A DNA stretch of 64,000 nt from Pseudomaricurvus alkylphenolicus. Its GTDB lineage: Bacteria; Pseudomonadota; Gammaproteobacteria; Pseudomonadales; Cellvibrionaceae. The translations under genes were made by a program, and so were the position numbers. The stretch covers positions 186,001 through 250,000 of the forward strand of contig NZ_JAAQPI010000004.1 of the NCBI RefSeq assembly GCF_011683955.1, read 5' to 3'. Below are positions 26,930-35,361 of the stretch, one piece after another (position 1 is the first letter of the stretch; each line of letters opens with the position of its first letter). The notes beneath the pieces are model-generated. The model made no database searches, was not told where the DNA came from, and saw only the letters and a program-made list of their open reading frames with translations.

Positions 26930-26943
26930 GTCTTATACAAGAC
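26930..26943. promoter_or_regulatory. GTCTT-N4-AAGAC operator, TonB receptor promoter
   Basis: GTCTTATACAAGAC, 76 bp before the receptor ATG, preceded by ATCTTAT. The same composite ATCTTAT/ATTCTTAT plus palindrome occurs at 33272-33292. Confidence 0.75.
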
Positions 26944-27038
26944 TAATTTTGCATATTAATCCCCCTCGATCCAGCGTTTTGCTGATTTACGTCCTCCCTG
27001 AAAGCTCAATGGGAGTATCATGGAGCCTGCCCCCAATG

Positions 27039-27170
27039 CACTTACTCAAGCCAGTTTGACACTGTTCTCTGTAGCAGCCCGCTCTGAGGGCGACCGGGTT
27101 TGGCACGTTATCGCGCTCGGAGCGCGCTGCTACGGAGAGTTCAAACACTGAGTTTATGCTTAAGTAAGTG
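27039..27170. repeat. 132-bp imperfect inverted-repeat (MITE-like) element
   Basis: Terminal arms CACTTACTCAAGC (27039-27051) and GCTTAAGTAAGTG (27158-27170) match at 12 of 13 pairs. An inner pair GTAGCAGC/GCTGCTAC with flanking TCTC/GAGAG and a G/C-rich REP-like core continues the symmetry. It has no coding capacity. It could be a MITE, a BIME or a bidirectional terminator between the symporter and the receptor promoter. Confidence 0.6.
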
Positions 27171-27217
27171 TCATTCGAGTCTGGCCCCTTGATTGTTAAA
27201 TACGTTTGATCGCAACT

Positions 27218-28942
27218 TTAGGTTTCATTCCAGTGTAGCCGCTGGCTGTATTTCTGCCGCCAGCGGTTCATGCTGATCACGCACAGGGCAATGTTGATGA
27301 CCACCAGGCTGCCCATCACCGGCCAGAACGCCGGGCTTAGACCGCCGACCAGTCCGATGGGCGAAAACAACACATAAGTCATGACGATACCGCACATCAA
27401 CGTAATAGCCACCGGCAAGGCGTAAACCCAGGGGGTCATGTCCACTTTCGCCTGCTCATGGTAATGCCAGGGTTTTTCCAGAGGCATCCAACGACCGATC
27501 GCGAGCATGATTCCGACCTCAATAAAGAAGAGAATCGCGTAGATATGGATAAAGTTAAGGTCCACCTCGATAACAAACTTAAGCAGACCGTACACAATAA
27601 TGTGGAAAATAATGGCCACTTTTGCTGCCAATGGTGGTACACGCTTGGTAAATAACCCCACCAAAACTACGGCAATAACAGGAATATTATAGAAGCCGGT
27701 AAAGATGCGAATCACCTGGAACAGACCTTCGGGCGCGTACTGCAGCAATGGCGACACCACAAAGGAAAACAGAGCTATCACCACACTGGCCATCTTGGCC
27801 ACCCTGATCAGCTGGTCATCGCTGACCTGGTCGTTCTTCCAGGGCTTGTAGATATCCAGCACGAACAGGGTCGCGGCGCTGTTCAACAGGGAGTTGAATG
27901 AACTGAACACCGCTCCCAACAACACCGCCAGGAAGAAACCTGACATATACACCGGCAGCACATTTTTCACCAATTCCGGAAACGCGAGATCTATGGATTT
28001 AAGCTCGCCGCCGTAAAGATGAAAGGCGATCACACCGGGCAGCATCATCAGGAAAGGCACGAGCAACTTGAAGTATCCCGAAAACAGAACCCCCTTTTGA
28101 CCTTCCGCCAGATTTTTTGCCCCCAAAGTGCGCTGAATAACGTATTGATTGGTACCCCAGTAAAACAGATTGGCAAAGATCATGCCCGTAAAGATCGTGC
28201 CAAAGGGAGTGGGATCGGTTGCGGCACCAATGGCGTTAAGCTTCTCGGTGTGTGTGGTCATGACCTCATTGATGCCGGCGGAAACACTGCCGTCTCCCAA
28301 AGCGGCAAAACCAAACAGAGGCACGGTGATACCGATAATCAACAGACCCACACCGTTGATCGTGTCGGAAACGGCCACTGCTTTCAGGCCACCGAACACG
28401 GCGTAGATAGAACCGATCAGCCCAACGGAGATAATCGTGATGACCAGAGCGGCGCTGTAGCTGACACCCAGCAGCGCCGGCACATCAAACAACTGCAGTA
28501 CGGCAATGGACCCGGAATAGAGGATGGACGGGATGGTGATTAACCCATAACCCACCATAAACAACACCACGGTCAGACGCCTCACACCATCGTCGAAGCG
28601 CCCCTTAAGAAACTCAGGCAGGGTGGAAAAAGCACCGGACAAATACTTGGGCAGGAATACCAGCGCCATGATGATCGTGGCAAAGGCAGCGGTTACCTCC
28701 CAGGCCATACTGCTCATGTTGTGGCCATAGGCGGAACCATTAAGCCCGATCATCTGCTCGGCGGAGAGGTTGGTCAACACCATGGAGCCGGCAATAAAAA
28801 CACCGGTCAGCCCCCTGCCTGCCAGGAAATAGCCGTCCTTGGTATCCACTTCGCCTTTGGTTTTCTGATAGGAAACCCAGGCGACGATACCCATAAAAAA
28901 CACGCAGGACGCCAGCGTGGTGATTACATAGTTGAGCTCCAC
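27218..28942 (-). CDS. Sodium:solute symporter (SSS family)
   Basis: 574 residues with about 14 hydrophobic segments, from YVITTLASCVFFMGIVAWVSY onward, and SSS-type motifs AGSMVLTNLSAEQMIGLNG and VAVSDTINGVGLLI. Such proteins import sugars, sialic acid or similar solutes with Na+. GTG start with AAGGA 9 bp upstream. It lies 106 bp after the GH31 gene on the same strand, with an intercistronic hairpin, so it is probably the inner-membrane importer for that glycosidase's substrate. Confidence 0.92.
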   Translation of the reverse strand: MELNYVITTLASCVFFMGIVAWVSYQKTKGEVDTKDGYFLAGRGLTGVFIAGSMVLTNLSAEQMIGLNGSAYGHNMSSMAWEVTAAFATIIMALVFLPKYLSGAFSTLPEFLKGRFDDGVRRLTVVLFMVGYGLITIPSILYSGSIAVLQLFDVPALLGVSYSAALVITIISVGLIGSIYAVFGGLKAVAVSDTINGVGLLIIGITVPLFGFAALGDGSVSAGINEVMTTHTEKLNAIGAATDPTPFGTIFTGMIFANLFYWGTNQYVIQRTLGAKNLAEGQKGVLFSGYFKLLVPFLMMLPGVIAFHLYGGELKSIDLAFPELVKNVLPVYMSGFFLAVLLGAVFSSFNSLLNSAATLFVLDIYKPWKNDQVSDDQLIRVAKMASVVIALFSFVVSPLLQYAPEGLFQVIRIFTGFYNIPVIAVVLVGLFTKRVPPLAAKVAIIFHIIVYGLLKFVIEVDLNFIHIYAILFFIEVGIMLAIGRWMPLEKPWHYHEQAKVDMTPWVYALPVAITLMCGIVMTYVLFSPIGLVGGLSPAFWPVMGSLVVINIALCVISMNRWRQKYSQRLHWNET

Positions 28943-28982
28943 GATTGTGATCCTTTGGCTGTTGTCATCATTATTATGGTTG

Positions 28983-29022
28983 GGCTATTCCTCTACCGCG
29001 GCTGTACAACGCAGGAATAGCC
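28983..29022. other. Intercistronic hairpin between GH31 and symporter genes
   Basis: GGCTATTCCT (28983-28992) is perfectly complementary to AGGAATAGCC (29013-29022) with a 20-nt loop. There is no T tract on the minus strand, so a processing or mRNA-stability hairpin is more likely than a terminator. Confidence 0.5.
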
Positions 29023-29048
29023 TCCTCTTTGTTTTTGTATTTTGAACA

Positions 29049-31136
29049 TTATTTCGCTTGCCATTCGTTGATCACCGGCAGGCCACCCTGCTGTGTCAAC
29101 ACATCACTGTACTCCACCGCAGGTCCCATCGGGATTGTGCGACCCTCGGGAACAAACACCGCAATCTCATCCAGTGGCATCTTCAGCTTGTGGCTCTTGC
29201 CACCTTCGAACTTTTCGCCCGACGGGAAACGACACCAGCTTTCGCTGACACTGCAGGGCAGATAGACCTCGACTTCGCCGCCCGGTGCTACACAGGGAGC
29301 TACGAGCATATCGTCGCCGAAGAAAAACTGATCTTCGAACGCCCAGGCCGCTTTTTCATCCGGGCAGGTCAGTACCATGGCACGCTGTACAGGCAGACCG
29401 GTATTGCTCGCCTGTTCCATCACATCGCTCATGTAAGGGAAGAGTTCGTAGCGCAGCTTGAGCGCTTTATTCACCGCCTGCCCGGCCTCCTCACCATAGG
29501 ACCAGGGCTCGCGCTGACCAATGCCATGTAAACGCATATGAGCGGAGAACACAGCTGCCTGAGACCATCGCACGTAGAGTTCTGAATCCCGTTGGTCGCC
29601 GTAAAACCCGCCCACGTCCGTCGCATAAAAAGGTGCACCGGACATACCCCAGGACAGGCCACCTCTCAGGCTGCCGGCCAGCCCACCCCAGTCCGCCTGG
29701 GGGTCACCGCCCCACTGGGCCGGATAGCGCTGGGAGCCCGTCCAGGACGAGCGGCTGAACAGGAACGGACCGCTCTTGCAGTAGCGCTCCGCCGCTTCGT
29801 ACACGCAGCGGTTGTAGAGCAGCGTATAAGCGTTGTGCAGGGTTTCTCCACTGTCGCCATTATGCGCCAACATGTTTTCTTCCACCTGCTCACCGAAATC
29901 CGCCTTGATCATATCAACGCCCAGATCAAACAACGGCTTGTGGCTGTCGCGCCAGAAGGCGTAGGCCTCGGGGTGGGTAAAATCCACAATGCCCGATTCA
30001 GGCAGCGGCGTCAGCACTTCGCCAAAGCAGCTCATGTCCCACTGATAGCGATAGGTATCGCCAGTACGGCGATCCTTGAGCAACCAACCCTTTTCGGCCA
30101 TTTTGTCGAATAAAGGGTTCTCTACCGATACCAGCGGATATTCCCAAACACAAACCTTAAAGTTCATCGCCTTGAGCTCGTTCATCACCGCTGCCGGATC
30201 AGGATAACGCTTGGGGTCCCACTCAAAGGCAAAGCGGGTGTCGGTGTCCTGCCAGGCGCGACCATCGAGCGTGATCACATCGCAAGGCATTTTATGCTCG
30301 CGTACTGCACGGGCGGTGGCCAGCAGCTCGTCCACATCCTTGTAATAGGCTTTGGAGAGGATCACCCCCAGACTCCAGGTCGGCGGTACCGGTGCGCGCC
30401 CGGTCAATGCGGTGTAGCTTTCGAGCATGGCAGCGCCGTTATCTGCCGACAACAACATCAGATCCATGGAGGTATCTTCCACCAACAGGCCGTAGGCGCG
30501 CTGAGACCAGGCTGCAAAGCCAACACCGTGGGTCACCGGGGCAGGGGTATGCACAAACGCGCCCCAGCCGTTGGGGCTCCAGGCGAAAGGGGTATTTTTG
30601 TAAGAGATTTCGGCGTTAACGCCCAGGGCATCATGATTATAGGAACGCACCAGCTGGCCACGCTTGTCCAGGCGGCCCCACTTTTCACCCAGCCCGTAGA
30701 CCGGTTCGCTGCTATCCAGCTCCAGGCTGACAAACCAGCCTTCCTCCACCCGAGCCACCGGCGGTAAACGGAAGCGCCGTACAAAGTGACCGTCAGTGGG
30801 AGACTTTTGAATGCAACGCTCGCCCTTGAAAAGTTCAAAAGAGAGAGGCTCGTGGCACAGCTTGAGTGTGTGGCCGGCGCCTTTAATAACAGTGTGGGCG
30901 TCCTGGCTGTCCAGAGTCAGAGACTCACCGGTGGGCTCTTCGACCAACATGCCGTACTCACCAAACTGGCAATCACCAAACCGCAGGCGGGCTCCAAAGG
31001 GATGAAGGGATATGGTCAGCGGACCTTCGCTGGTATAAGCGGTGACCTGATTGGCCGCCGTCAGGGAAATGCTTCCAGAAACCTTCAGCGCTGGAATATC
31101 GTTCCAGGCCGGAGACGCCGAGTTAAATTTAGCCAT
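29049..31136 (-). CDS. Glycoside hydrolase family 31 (alpha-xylosidase/alpha-glucosidase type)
   Basis: 695 residues without a signal peptide, so probably cytoplasmic. The nucleophile is Asp413 in MIKADFGEQ; the acid/base is Asp478 in AQWGGDPQADW; GGLSWGMSGAPFYATDVGGF follows, as in YicI. The region before the nucleophile reads DVITLDGRAWQDTDTRFAFEW, matching the YicI pattern. The Trp/Arg sulfonate-binding signature of YihQ sulfoquinovosidases is absent. It releases xylose or glucose from an imported alpha-glycoside. Two GTCTT operators lie upstream, and the symporter follows it. Confidence 0.9.
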   Translation of the reverse strand: MAKFNSASPAWNDIPALKVSGSISLTAANQVTAYTSEGPLTISLHPFGARLRFGDCQFGEYGMLVEEPTGESLTLDSQDAHTVIKGAGHTLKLCHEPLSFELFKGERCIQKSPTDGHFVRRFRLPPVARVEEGWFVSLELDSSEPVYGLGEKWGRLDKRGQLVRSYNHDALGVNAEISYKNTPFAWSPNGWGAFVHTPAPVTHGVGFAAWSQRAYGLLVEDTSMDLMLLSADNGAAMLESYTALTGRAPVPPTWSLGVILSKAYYKDVDELLATARAVREHKMPCDVITLDGRAWQDTDTRFAFEWDPKRYPDPAAVMNELKAMNFKVCVWEYPLVSVENPLFDKMAEKGWLLKDRRTGDTYRYQWDMSCFGEVLTPLPESGIVDFTHPEAYAFWRDSHKPLFDLGVDMIKADFGEQVEENMLAHNGDSGETLHNAYTLLYNRCVYEAAERYCKSGPFLFSRSSWTGSQRYPAQWGGDPQADWGGLAGSLRGGLSWGMSGAPFYATDVGGFYGDQRDSELYVRWSQAAVFSAHMRLHGIGQREPWSYGEEAGQAVNKALKLRYELFPYMSDVMEQASNTGLPVQRAMVLTCPDEKAAWAFEDQFFFGDDMLVAPCVAPGGEVEVYLPCSVSESWCRFPSGEKFEGGKSHKLKMPLDEIAVFVPEGRTIPMGPAVEYSDVLTQQGGLPVINEWQAK

Positions 31137-31344
31137 CTACTCAAACTCCAAGAAAGTGGTGTCGGCAATCGGGTTGCCGTTTATTATCTCTTTATCTCTT
31201 TGCTGTTATGCCTGCGTTACCTGTACTGACAGGCGCCCTATTGTTGGATTTGCCATGGTGCGGACGAGCACTCTATCGAGTATGGCACCGACCTGCGATC
31301 CTGGCTGTTTATTGGGCATTGTGGAGATACTACCCATATCCAAT

Positions 31345-31373
31345 GTCTTTTACAAGACTGTCTTATATAAGAC
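31345..31373. promoter_or_regulatory. Tandem GTCTT-N4-AAGAC operators, GH31 promoter
   Basis: GTCTTTTACAAGAC (31345-31358) and the perfect palindrome GTCTTATATAAGAC (31360-31373), almost abutting, about 210-237 bp before the GH31 ATG. Placement between SulP and GH31 implies GH31 has its own regulated promoter. Confidence 0.75.
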
Positions 31374-31424
31374 TGAAGTCCACACTTGAATTTTATTACT
31401 CAGTCGTTGGACGTAACACCACCA

Positions 31425-33146
31425 TCAACCATCATTGGTTTGCAGCGCACTGCGGGCATGCACATTAACGCCGCCATCAATATAAACAATGGCATCGTTG
31501 ATTGTCGAAAACATCGTTTTTTCGCACATATAGTCGCGCATCGGCGACGTACTGATCACGTCGCGCACAGGGCCGATGGCATTGGTGATATAAAATTGCA
31601 CGCCTTGGCTTCTCAGGTTTTCGATGACTTGTTGCAACATCTGAATCGCCGTTGAGTCCACACTGTTGACGGCTTCCGCATCGAATAGTACATACATCAG
31701 CTTGTCACTTTGCCGATGTTTGATCCAGGCATACAACTGCTCTACAAAGTAGTCTTTGTTGGCAAAATACAACGGCGCGTCAAAGCGAAAAATCAGTACG
31801 TCATCCCGCACCTTGGCATCGGAGAAGCGATTGACGTTACGAAACAAGCGACCGTTTTCGATGGAACCCAACTCGGTCATATGGGGATTGGCGGTATTGT
31901 AAATCACCATACCGATTGACAAAGCCACCCCCACAAACAAACCTTCCTGCACGCCCAGCAACAAGGTAATGACGAACGTTGCCATCAAGATGGCAAACTC
32001 CCGACGACTGTGACGTGAGAGCTTTATCATCTCTTTGTATTTAAACAGCCCGACAACGGAAACAATAATGATAGCCGATAGCAAGGCTTTGGGTAACGGG
32101 TAGGTTTGAAAATAGGGTGTCAGAAATAAAACCGTAATCAGAATAAAAAAGGAAGACACCAGTGCCGACACCTGAGTCATCGCACCGGCCTCCCGAAACG
32201 CCGCACTGCGGGAAAAACTGGCCGATACCGGAAACGCCTTAAAAAAAGCCCCTACCAGATTGGCGGCTCCAACAGCCAATAACTCCTGATTGGGTTTTGC
32301 GCTGATTTTGTCGGTAGGTTTCTCCTGGGATTTACAAATGGACATGGTGCCCACATATCCCATCAACGCCACCGTCAAGGCAACGGGCATCAGATCAATA
32401 AAATCCTCTGCCCCCAGATTCGGCAAAGTCAAATCCGGCAAACCCTGGGGAATAGAAGACACGACATCAACGCCATAACCCTGAGCGTTCCAGACTCCCG
32501 AAGCGACCATACCTAACACCAACAGAATCAATGCATAGGGTGGCCCCGAATAGATGCGCTTGGAGTACACCATAAACAGCAAACCAAAAGCACCGATGCC
32601 AACGGTGACCCAGTTCCAGTCTTGCATACTCATCAGCAATTGATAAACCAGCTGGAACAGGTTGCCGCCTTCAACGTCCACCCCCAACATATTCTCGAAC
32701 TGGCTGCCCATAATGATCAGTGCCGCCGCCGAGGTATAACCGACAATCACCGGATTAGACAAAAAGTTGGCGATAAAACCAAAGCGAATAAAACCAAAAA
32801 ACGCCTGAATCACCCCCACCATTAAAGTCAGTGCGATGGCCAGTTCCAGGTAATGGTCCGAACCCGGTTCAGCCAGCACACTCAGCCCCGTAATAATCAG
32901 AATGGAATCGAGTGCAACCGGGCCAATGGAAATTTTGTTGGAGGTACCGAGCAGTGCATAAATAACCGGGGGAATAATGCAGGCATAAAGCCCGTACTCG
33001 GGTGGCAGACCTGCCACCACGGCGTAACCCATGCCCTGTGGAATTAACATCACCGCTATGGCCAGACCGGAAAACAGGTCACTGCGAAAAGTATCGCCAT
33101 CATAACCCTGCAACCACAGCAATCCGGGGAAGAACTTACTCAACAT
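31425..33146 (-). CDS. SulP-family anion permease with STAS domain
   Basis: 573 residues. Ten or more membrane helices (about 1-420) with the SulP signature GLPPEYGLYACIIPPVIYALLG and VGAANLVGAFFKAFPVSASF, then a cytoplasmic STAS domain (about 430-560) with FDAEAVNSVDSTAIQML. It carries sulfate, bicarbonate or organic anions in symport or exchange. It is divergent from the aldo/keto reductase; the shared region has a GTCTT operator, so it may be co-induced, perhaps to export sulfate or to import an acid. Confidence 0.93.
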   Translation of the reverse strand: MLSKFFPGLLWLQGYDGDTFRSDLFSGLAIAVMLIPQGMGYAVVAGLPPEYGLYACIIPPVIYALLGTSNKISIGPVALDSILIITGLSVLAEPGSDHYLELAIALTLMVGVIQAFFGFIRFGFIANFLSNPVIVGYTSAAALIIMGSQFENMLGVDVEGGNLFQLVYQLLMSMQDWNWVTVGIGAFGLLFMVYSKRIYSGPPYALILLVLGMVASGVWNAQGYGVDVVSSIPQGLPDLTLPNLGAEDFIDLMPVALTVALMGYVGTMSICKSQEKPTDKISAKPNQELLAVGAANLVGAFFKAFPVSASFSRSAAFREAGAMTQVSALVSSFFILITVLFLTPYFQTYPLPKALLSAIIIVSVVGLFKYKEMIKLSRHSRREFAILMATFVITLLLGVQEGLFVGVALSIGMVIYNTANPHMTELGSIENGRLFRNVNRFSDAKVRDDVLIFRFDAPLYFANKDYFVEQLYAWIKHRQSDKLMYVLFDAEAVNSVDSTAIQMLQQVIENLRSQGVQFYITNAIGPVRDVISTSPMRDYMCEKTMFSTINDAIVYIDGGVNVHARSALQTNDG

Positions 33147-33278
33147 AAACCAGTACTCGCTTGGGCGAACGCCCTTTCGATTTCACCAATAACCTTTTCT
33201 TTATATTTATAGCTGTTATCTGAGCTTTCTGAACCACCAACCGCTACCAGTCACATATAATCGATTGACAATTCTTAT

Positions 33279-33292
33279 GTCTTATATAAGAT
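33279..33292. promoter_or_regulatory. GTCTT-N4-AAGAT operator in the SulP/aldo-keto reductase divergent promoter
   Basis: GTCTTATATAAGAT, 40 bp before the reductase ATG and 133 bp before SulP. Flanking CTTAT half-sites (33274 and 33296) give a cluster of three. Confidence 0.75.
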
Positions 33293-33331
33293 ACATCTTA
33301 TCACTGACACACAACATTAGCGAGCGCAGAA

Positions 33332-34291
33332 ATGTCAATCTCGAAAAAGCCAAAGATAGGCCTGGGGCTCTGGAAGATACCAACGCCCGAATGTGCCGAC
33401 GTCGTCTACAACGCCATTAAAGTCGGTTACCGCCACCTGGATAGTGCCTGCGACTACGGCAATGAGGTCGAAGTGGGCCAGGGTATCCAGCGCGCCATCG
33501 CTGACGGACTGTGCAGCCGCGACGATCTGTGGATTACCTCCAAGCTCTGGAACACCTACCATCGTCCCGAGCATGTACAACCGGCGCTGGAGAAAACCCT
33601 GAACGATCTTGGGCTGGAATACCTCGATTCCTACCTGATTCACTTTCCCATCGCGCAGCCATTTGTGCCTTTTGAAACCCGCTACCCGCCAGAGTGGTTC
33701 CTCGACCCGGACGCTGCAAACCCCGAGATGAAAATCGAACCCGTGCCCCTGCACCAAACCTGGCAGGCCATGGAAGCATTGGTGGAAAAAGGCCTGGTCA
33801 AACACATAGGTGTCTGTAACTACAACACCGGTCTGCTGAATGACCTGATGGCTTACGCACGCATTAAACCGGCGGAGCTGCAGATTGAATCTCACCCCTA
33901 CCTGACCCAGGAACGCCTGATTCGCCTGGCCCAGGATTACGGCATAGAAGTGACTGCCTTCTCTCCACTCGGCGCGCTTTCTTATTTTGAGTTAAATATG
34001 GCCGAGCCGATTGAATCCGTGATCACCCAGCAAGCCGTTGTGGACATCGCTGAAGCCCATGGAAAAACCCCCGCCCAAGTGGTCCTGCGCTGGGGCGTAC
34101 AGCGCGACACCGTCGTGATCACCAAGAGCACCAAGACCGAACGCCTGCAAGAGAATATCAACATATTCGACTTTACCCTCAGCGATGACGAAATGGCGGC
34201 CATTTCCGCCCTGAATCGCAACCGTCGTTTTAACGATCCCGGCGATTTTTGCGAGGGTGCCTTTAACAAGTTTTATCCCATTTACGACTAG
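33332..34291 (+). CDS. Aldo/keto reductase (xylose-reductase-like)
   Basis: 319 residues. The catalytic tetrad is Asp37, Tyr42, Lys71 and His104, in HLDSACDYGNE, TSKLWN and LIHFP. The C-terminal RFNDPGDF and the NAD(P) motif ITKSTKTERLQEN resemble xylose reductases (AKR2). It reduces an aldose or other aldehyde with NAD(P)H. It starts 11 bp before the Fe/2OG oxygenase gene and lies downstream of a GTCTT operator. A role in reducing the sugar freed by the GH31 enzyme, or an aldehyde made by the oxygenase, is inferred. Confidence 0.92.
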   Translation: MSISKKPKIGLGLWKIPTPECADVVYNAIKVGYRHLDSACDYGNEVEVGQGIQRAIADGLCSRDDLWITSKLWNTYHRPEHVQPALEKTLNDLGLEYLDSYLIHFPIAQPFVPFETRYPPEWFLDPDAANPEMKIEPVPLHQTWQAMEALVEKGLVKHIGVCNYNTGLLNDLMAYARIKPAELQIESHPYLTQERLIRLAQDYGIEVTAFSPLGALSYFELNMAEPIESVITQQAVVDIAEAHGKTPAQVVLRWGVQRDTVVITKSTKTERLQENINIFDFTLSDDEMAAISALNRNRRFNDPGDFCEGAFNKFYPIYD

Positions 34292-34302
34292 GAGATGACA
34301 GA

Positions 34303-35277
34303 GTGCCTTATATAAGTACGATGGTTACCGATCTTGAATACAACCCCGAGCACTTTCCCACCGTTGTGGTTAACGACGGCTCGGTGGAAAACCTGGAACA
34401 GGCCAAACAGTTTGTGGCAAACAACGTCGACGCACTGAAAAAAGAGCTGGGCAGCACCGGTGCGATACTGTTCCGCGGCTTCCCCATTACCGATGCGGAA
34501 AGCTACGATGCGTTTTTTTCATCCTTTGGCTATCCAAACTTCACTTACAAGGAATCTTTGTCCAACGCCGTTCGCATCAATCACACCGAGTATGTGTTTA
34601 CCGCCAACGAAGCCCCTAAAGACGTGGAAATTTACCTCCACAACGAAATGGCGCAGACACCGATTTACCCCAACATTATTTCCCTGTTTTGTGAGGCTGC
34701 TGCCGACCAGGGTGGTGCCACCGTCGTCTGTCGCTCCGATAATATGTACACCGAACTGATGAAGAACGCACCGGAAATGACGGAAAAACTGGAGAAGGTC
34801 GGCGTCAAGTACACCACCGTGATGCCCTACGACGACTCGCCCGAATCCGGCCAGGGTCGCAGCTGGCGCGGCACCCTCGGCGTGGAAACCAAAGAACAGG
34901 CAGAAGAGAAACTGAGCAGCCTGGGTTACTCCTGGGTATGGAACGACGACCAGTCCCTGGCCGCACAAACCGGCGCACTACCCGCCATTAAAACCCTGGA
35001 AGGTGGCCGCAAGGTATTCTTTAACCAGATCATCGCAGCCTATATGGGCTGGAAAGGCGTGCGAGAAAATCCAAGCGTGGCCCTGTGTTTTGGGGACGGC
35101 TCCGACTTCACCAAGGATTACCTGGATGAAATCGTGGCGGCTTCCAGGAAACTCTCTTACGACATCGAATGGCAGGATGGTGATGTGGCCATTGTCGACA
35201 ACCACCTGGCCATGCATGGCCGCATGCCCTACTCCGGCGATCGTAAACGCAAGGTCCTGGTTGTACTGGGTCGCTAA
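34303..35277 (+). CDS. Fe(II)/2-oxoglutarate oxygenase (TauD/clavaminate-synthase-like)
   Basis: 324 residues. Iron ligands are His113 and Glu115 in LHNEMAQ (an HxE rather than HxD pair) and distal His305 in NHLAMHGR; a following Arg should bind 2-oxoglutarate. This resembles SyrP/clavaminate-type members more than taurine dioxygenase. The GTG at 34303 has AGGAGA 7 bp upstream, preferred over the ATG at 34321. It hydroxylates a substrate of unknown type. Linkage to the glycosidase/SulP unit suggests a sugar, perhaps sulfonated, but this is speculative. Confidence 0.88.
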   Translation: MPYISTMVTDLEYNPEHFPTVVVNDGSVENLEQAKQFVANNVDALKKELGSTGAILFRGFPITDAESYDAFFSSFGYPNFTYKESLSNAVRINHTEYVFTANEAPKDVEIYLHNEMAQTPIYPNIISLFCEAAADQGGATVVCRSDNMYTELMKNAPEMTEKLEKVGVKYTTVMPYDDSPESGQGRSWRGTLGVETKEQAEEKLSSLGYSWVWNDDQSLAAQTGALPAIKTLEGGRKVFFNQIIAAYMGWKGVRENPSVALCFGDGSDFTKDYLDEIVAASRKLSYDIEWQDGDVAIVDNHLAMHGRMPYSGDRKRKVLVVLGR

Positions 35278-35292
35278 GTCAGCTGGCTGCTT

Positions 35293-35312
35293 CCGACACA
35301 GGGAGGTGTCGG
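35293..35312. other. Short hairpin in the convergent gap after the oxygenase
   Basis: CCGACAC (35293-35299) pairs with GTGTCGG (35306-35312) around a 6-nt loop, without a T tract on either strand. It could be a weak terminator for the oxygenase or for the convergent AraC gene. Confidence 0.35.
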
Positions 35313-35361
35313 CAAAGTCGCAGTCCTCCTTTTCGCGTTTTAATAAAGCCTGGAAAACTCT

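Larger units (their letters stand above)
26855..27217. other. Spacer holding an operator and an inverted-repeat element
   Basis: Between the TonB receptor start and the symporter stop. It contains the GTCTT palindrome (26930-26943) and the 132-bp imperfect inverted-repeat element (27039-27170). No gene is seen. Confidence 0.6.

Noticed and set aside
29049-31136. GH31 enzyme as a sulfoquinovosidase
   Set aside because: The Trp/Arg sulfonate-binding segment of YihQ is missing and the region follows the YicI pattern, so only an alpha-xylosidase/alpha-glucosidase type is called.
34307-34316. CTTATATAAG core at the start of the Fe/2OG oxygenase gene
   Set aside because: It lies within the first codons, lacks the flanking GTC/GAC, and the ten-base core alone is too short to claim.
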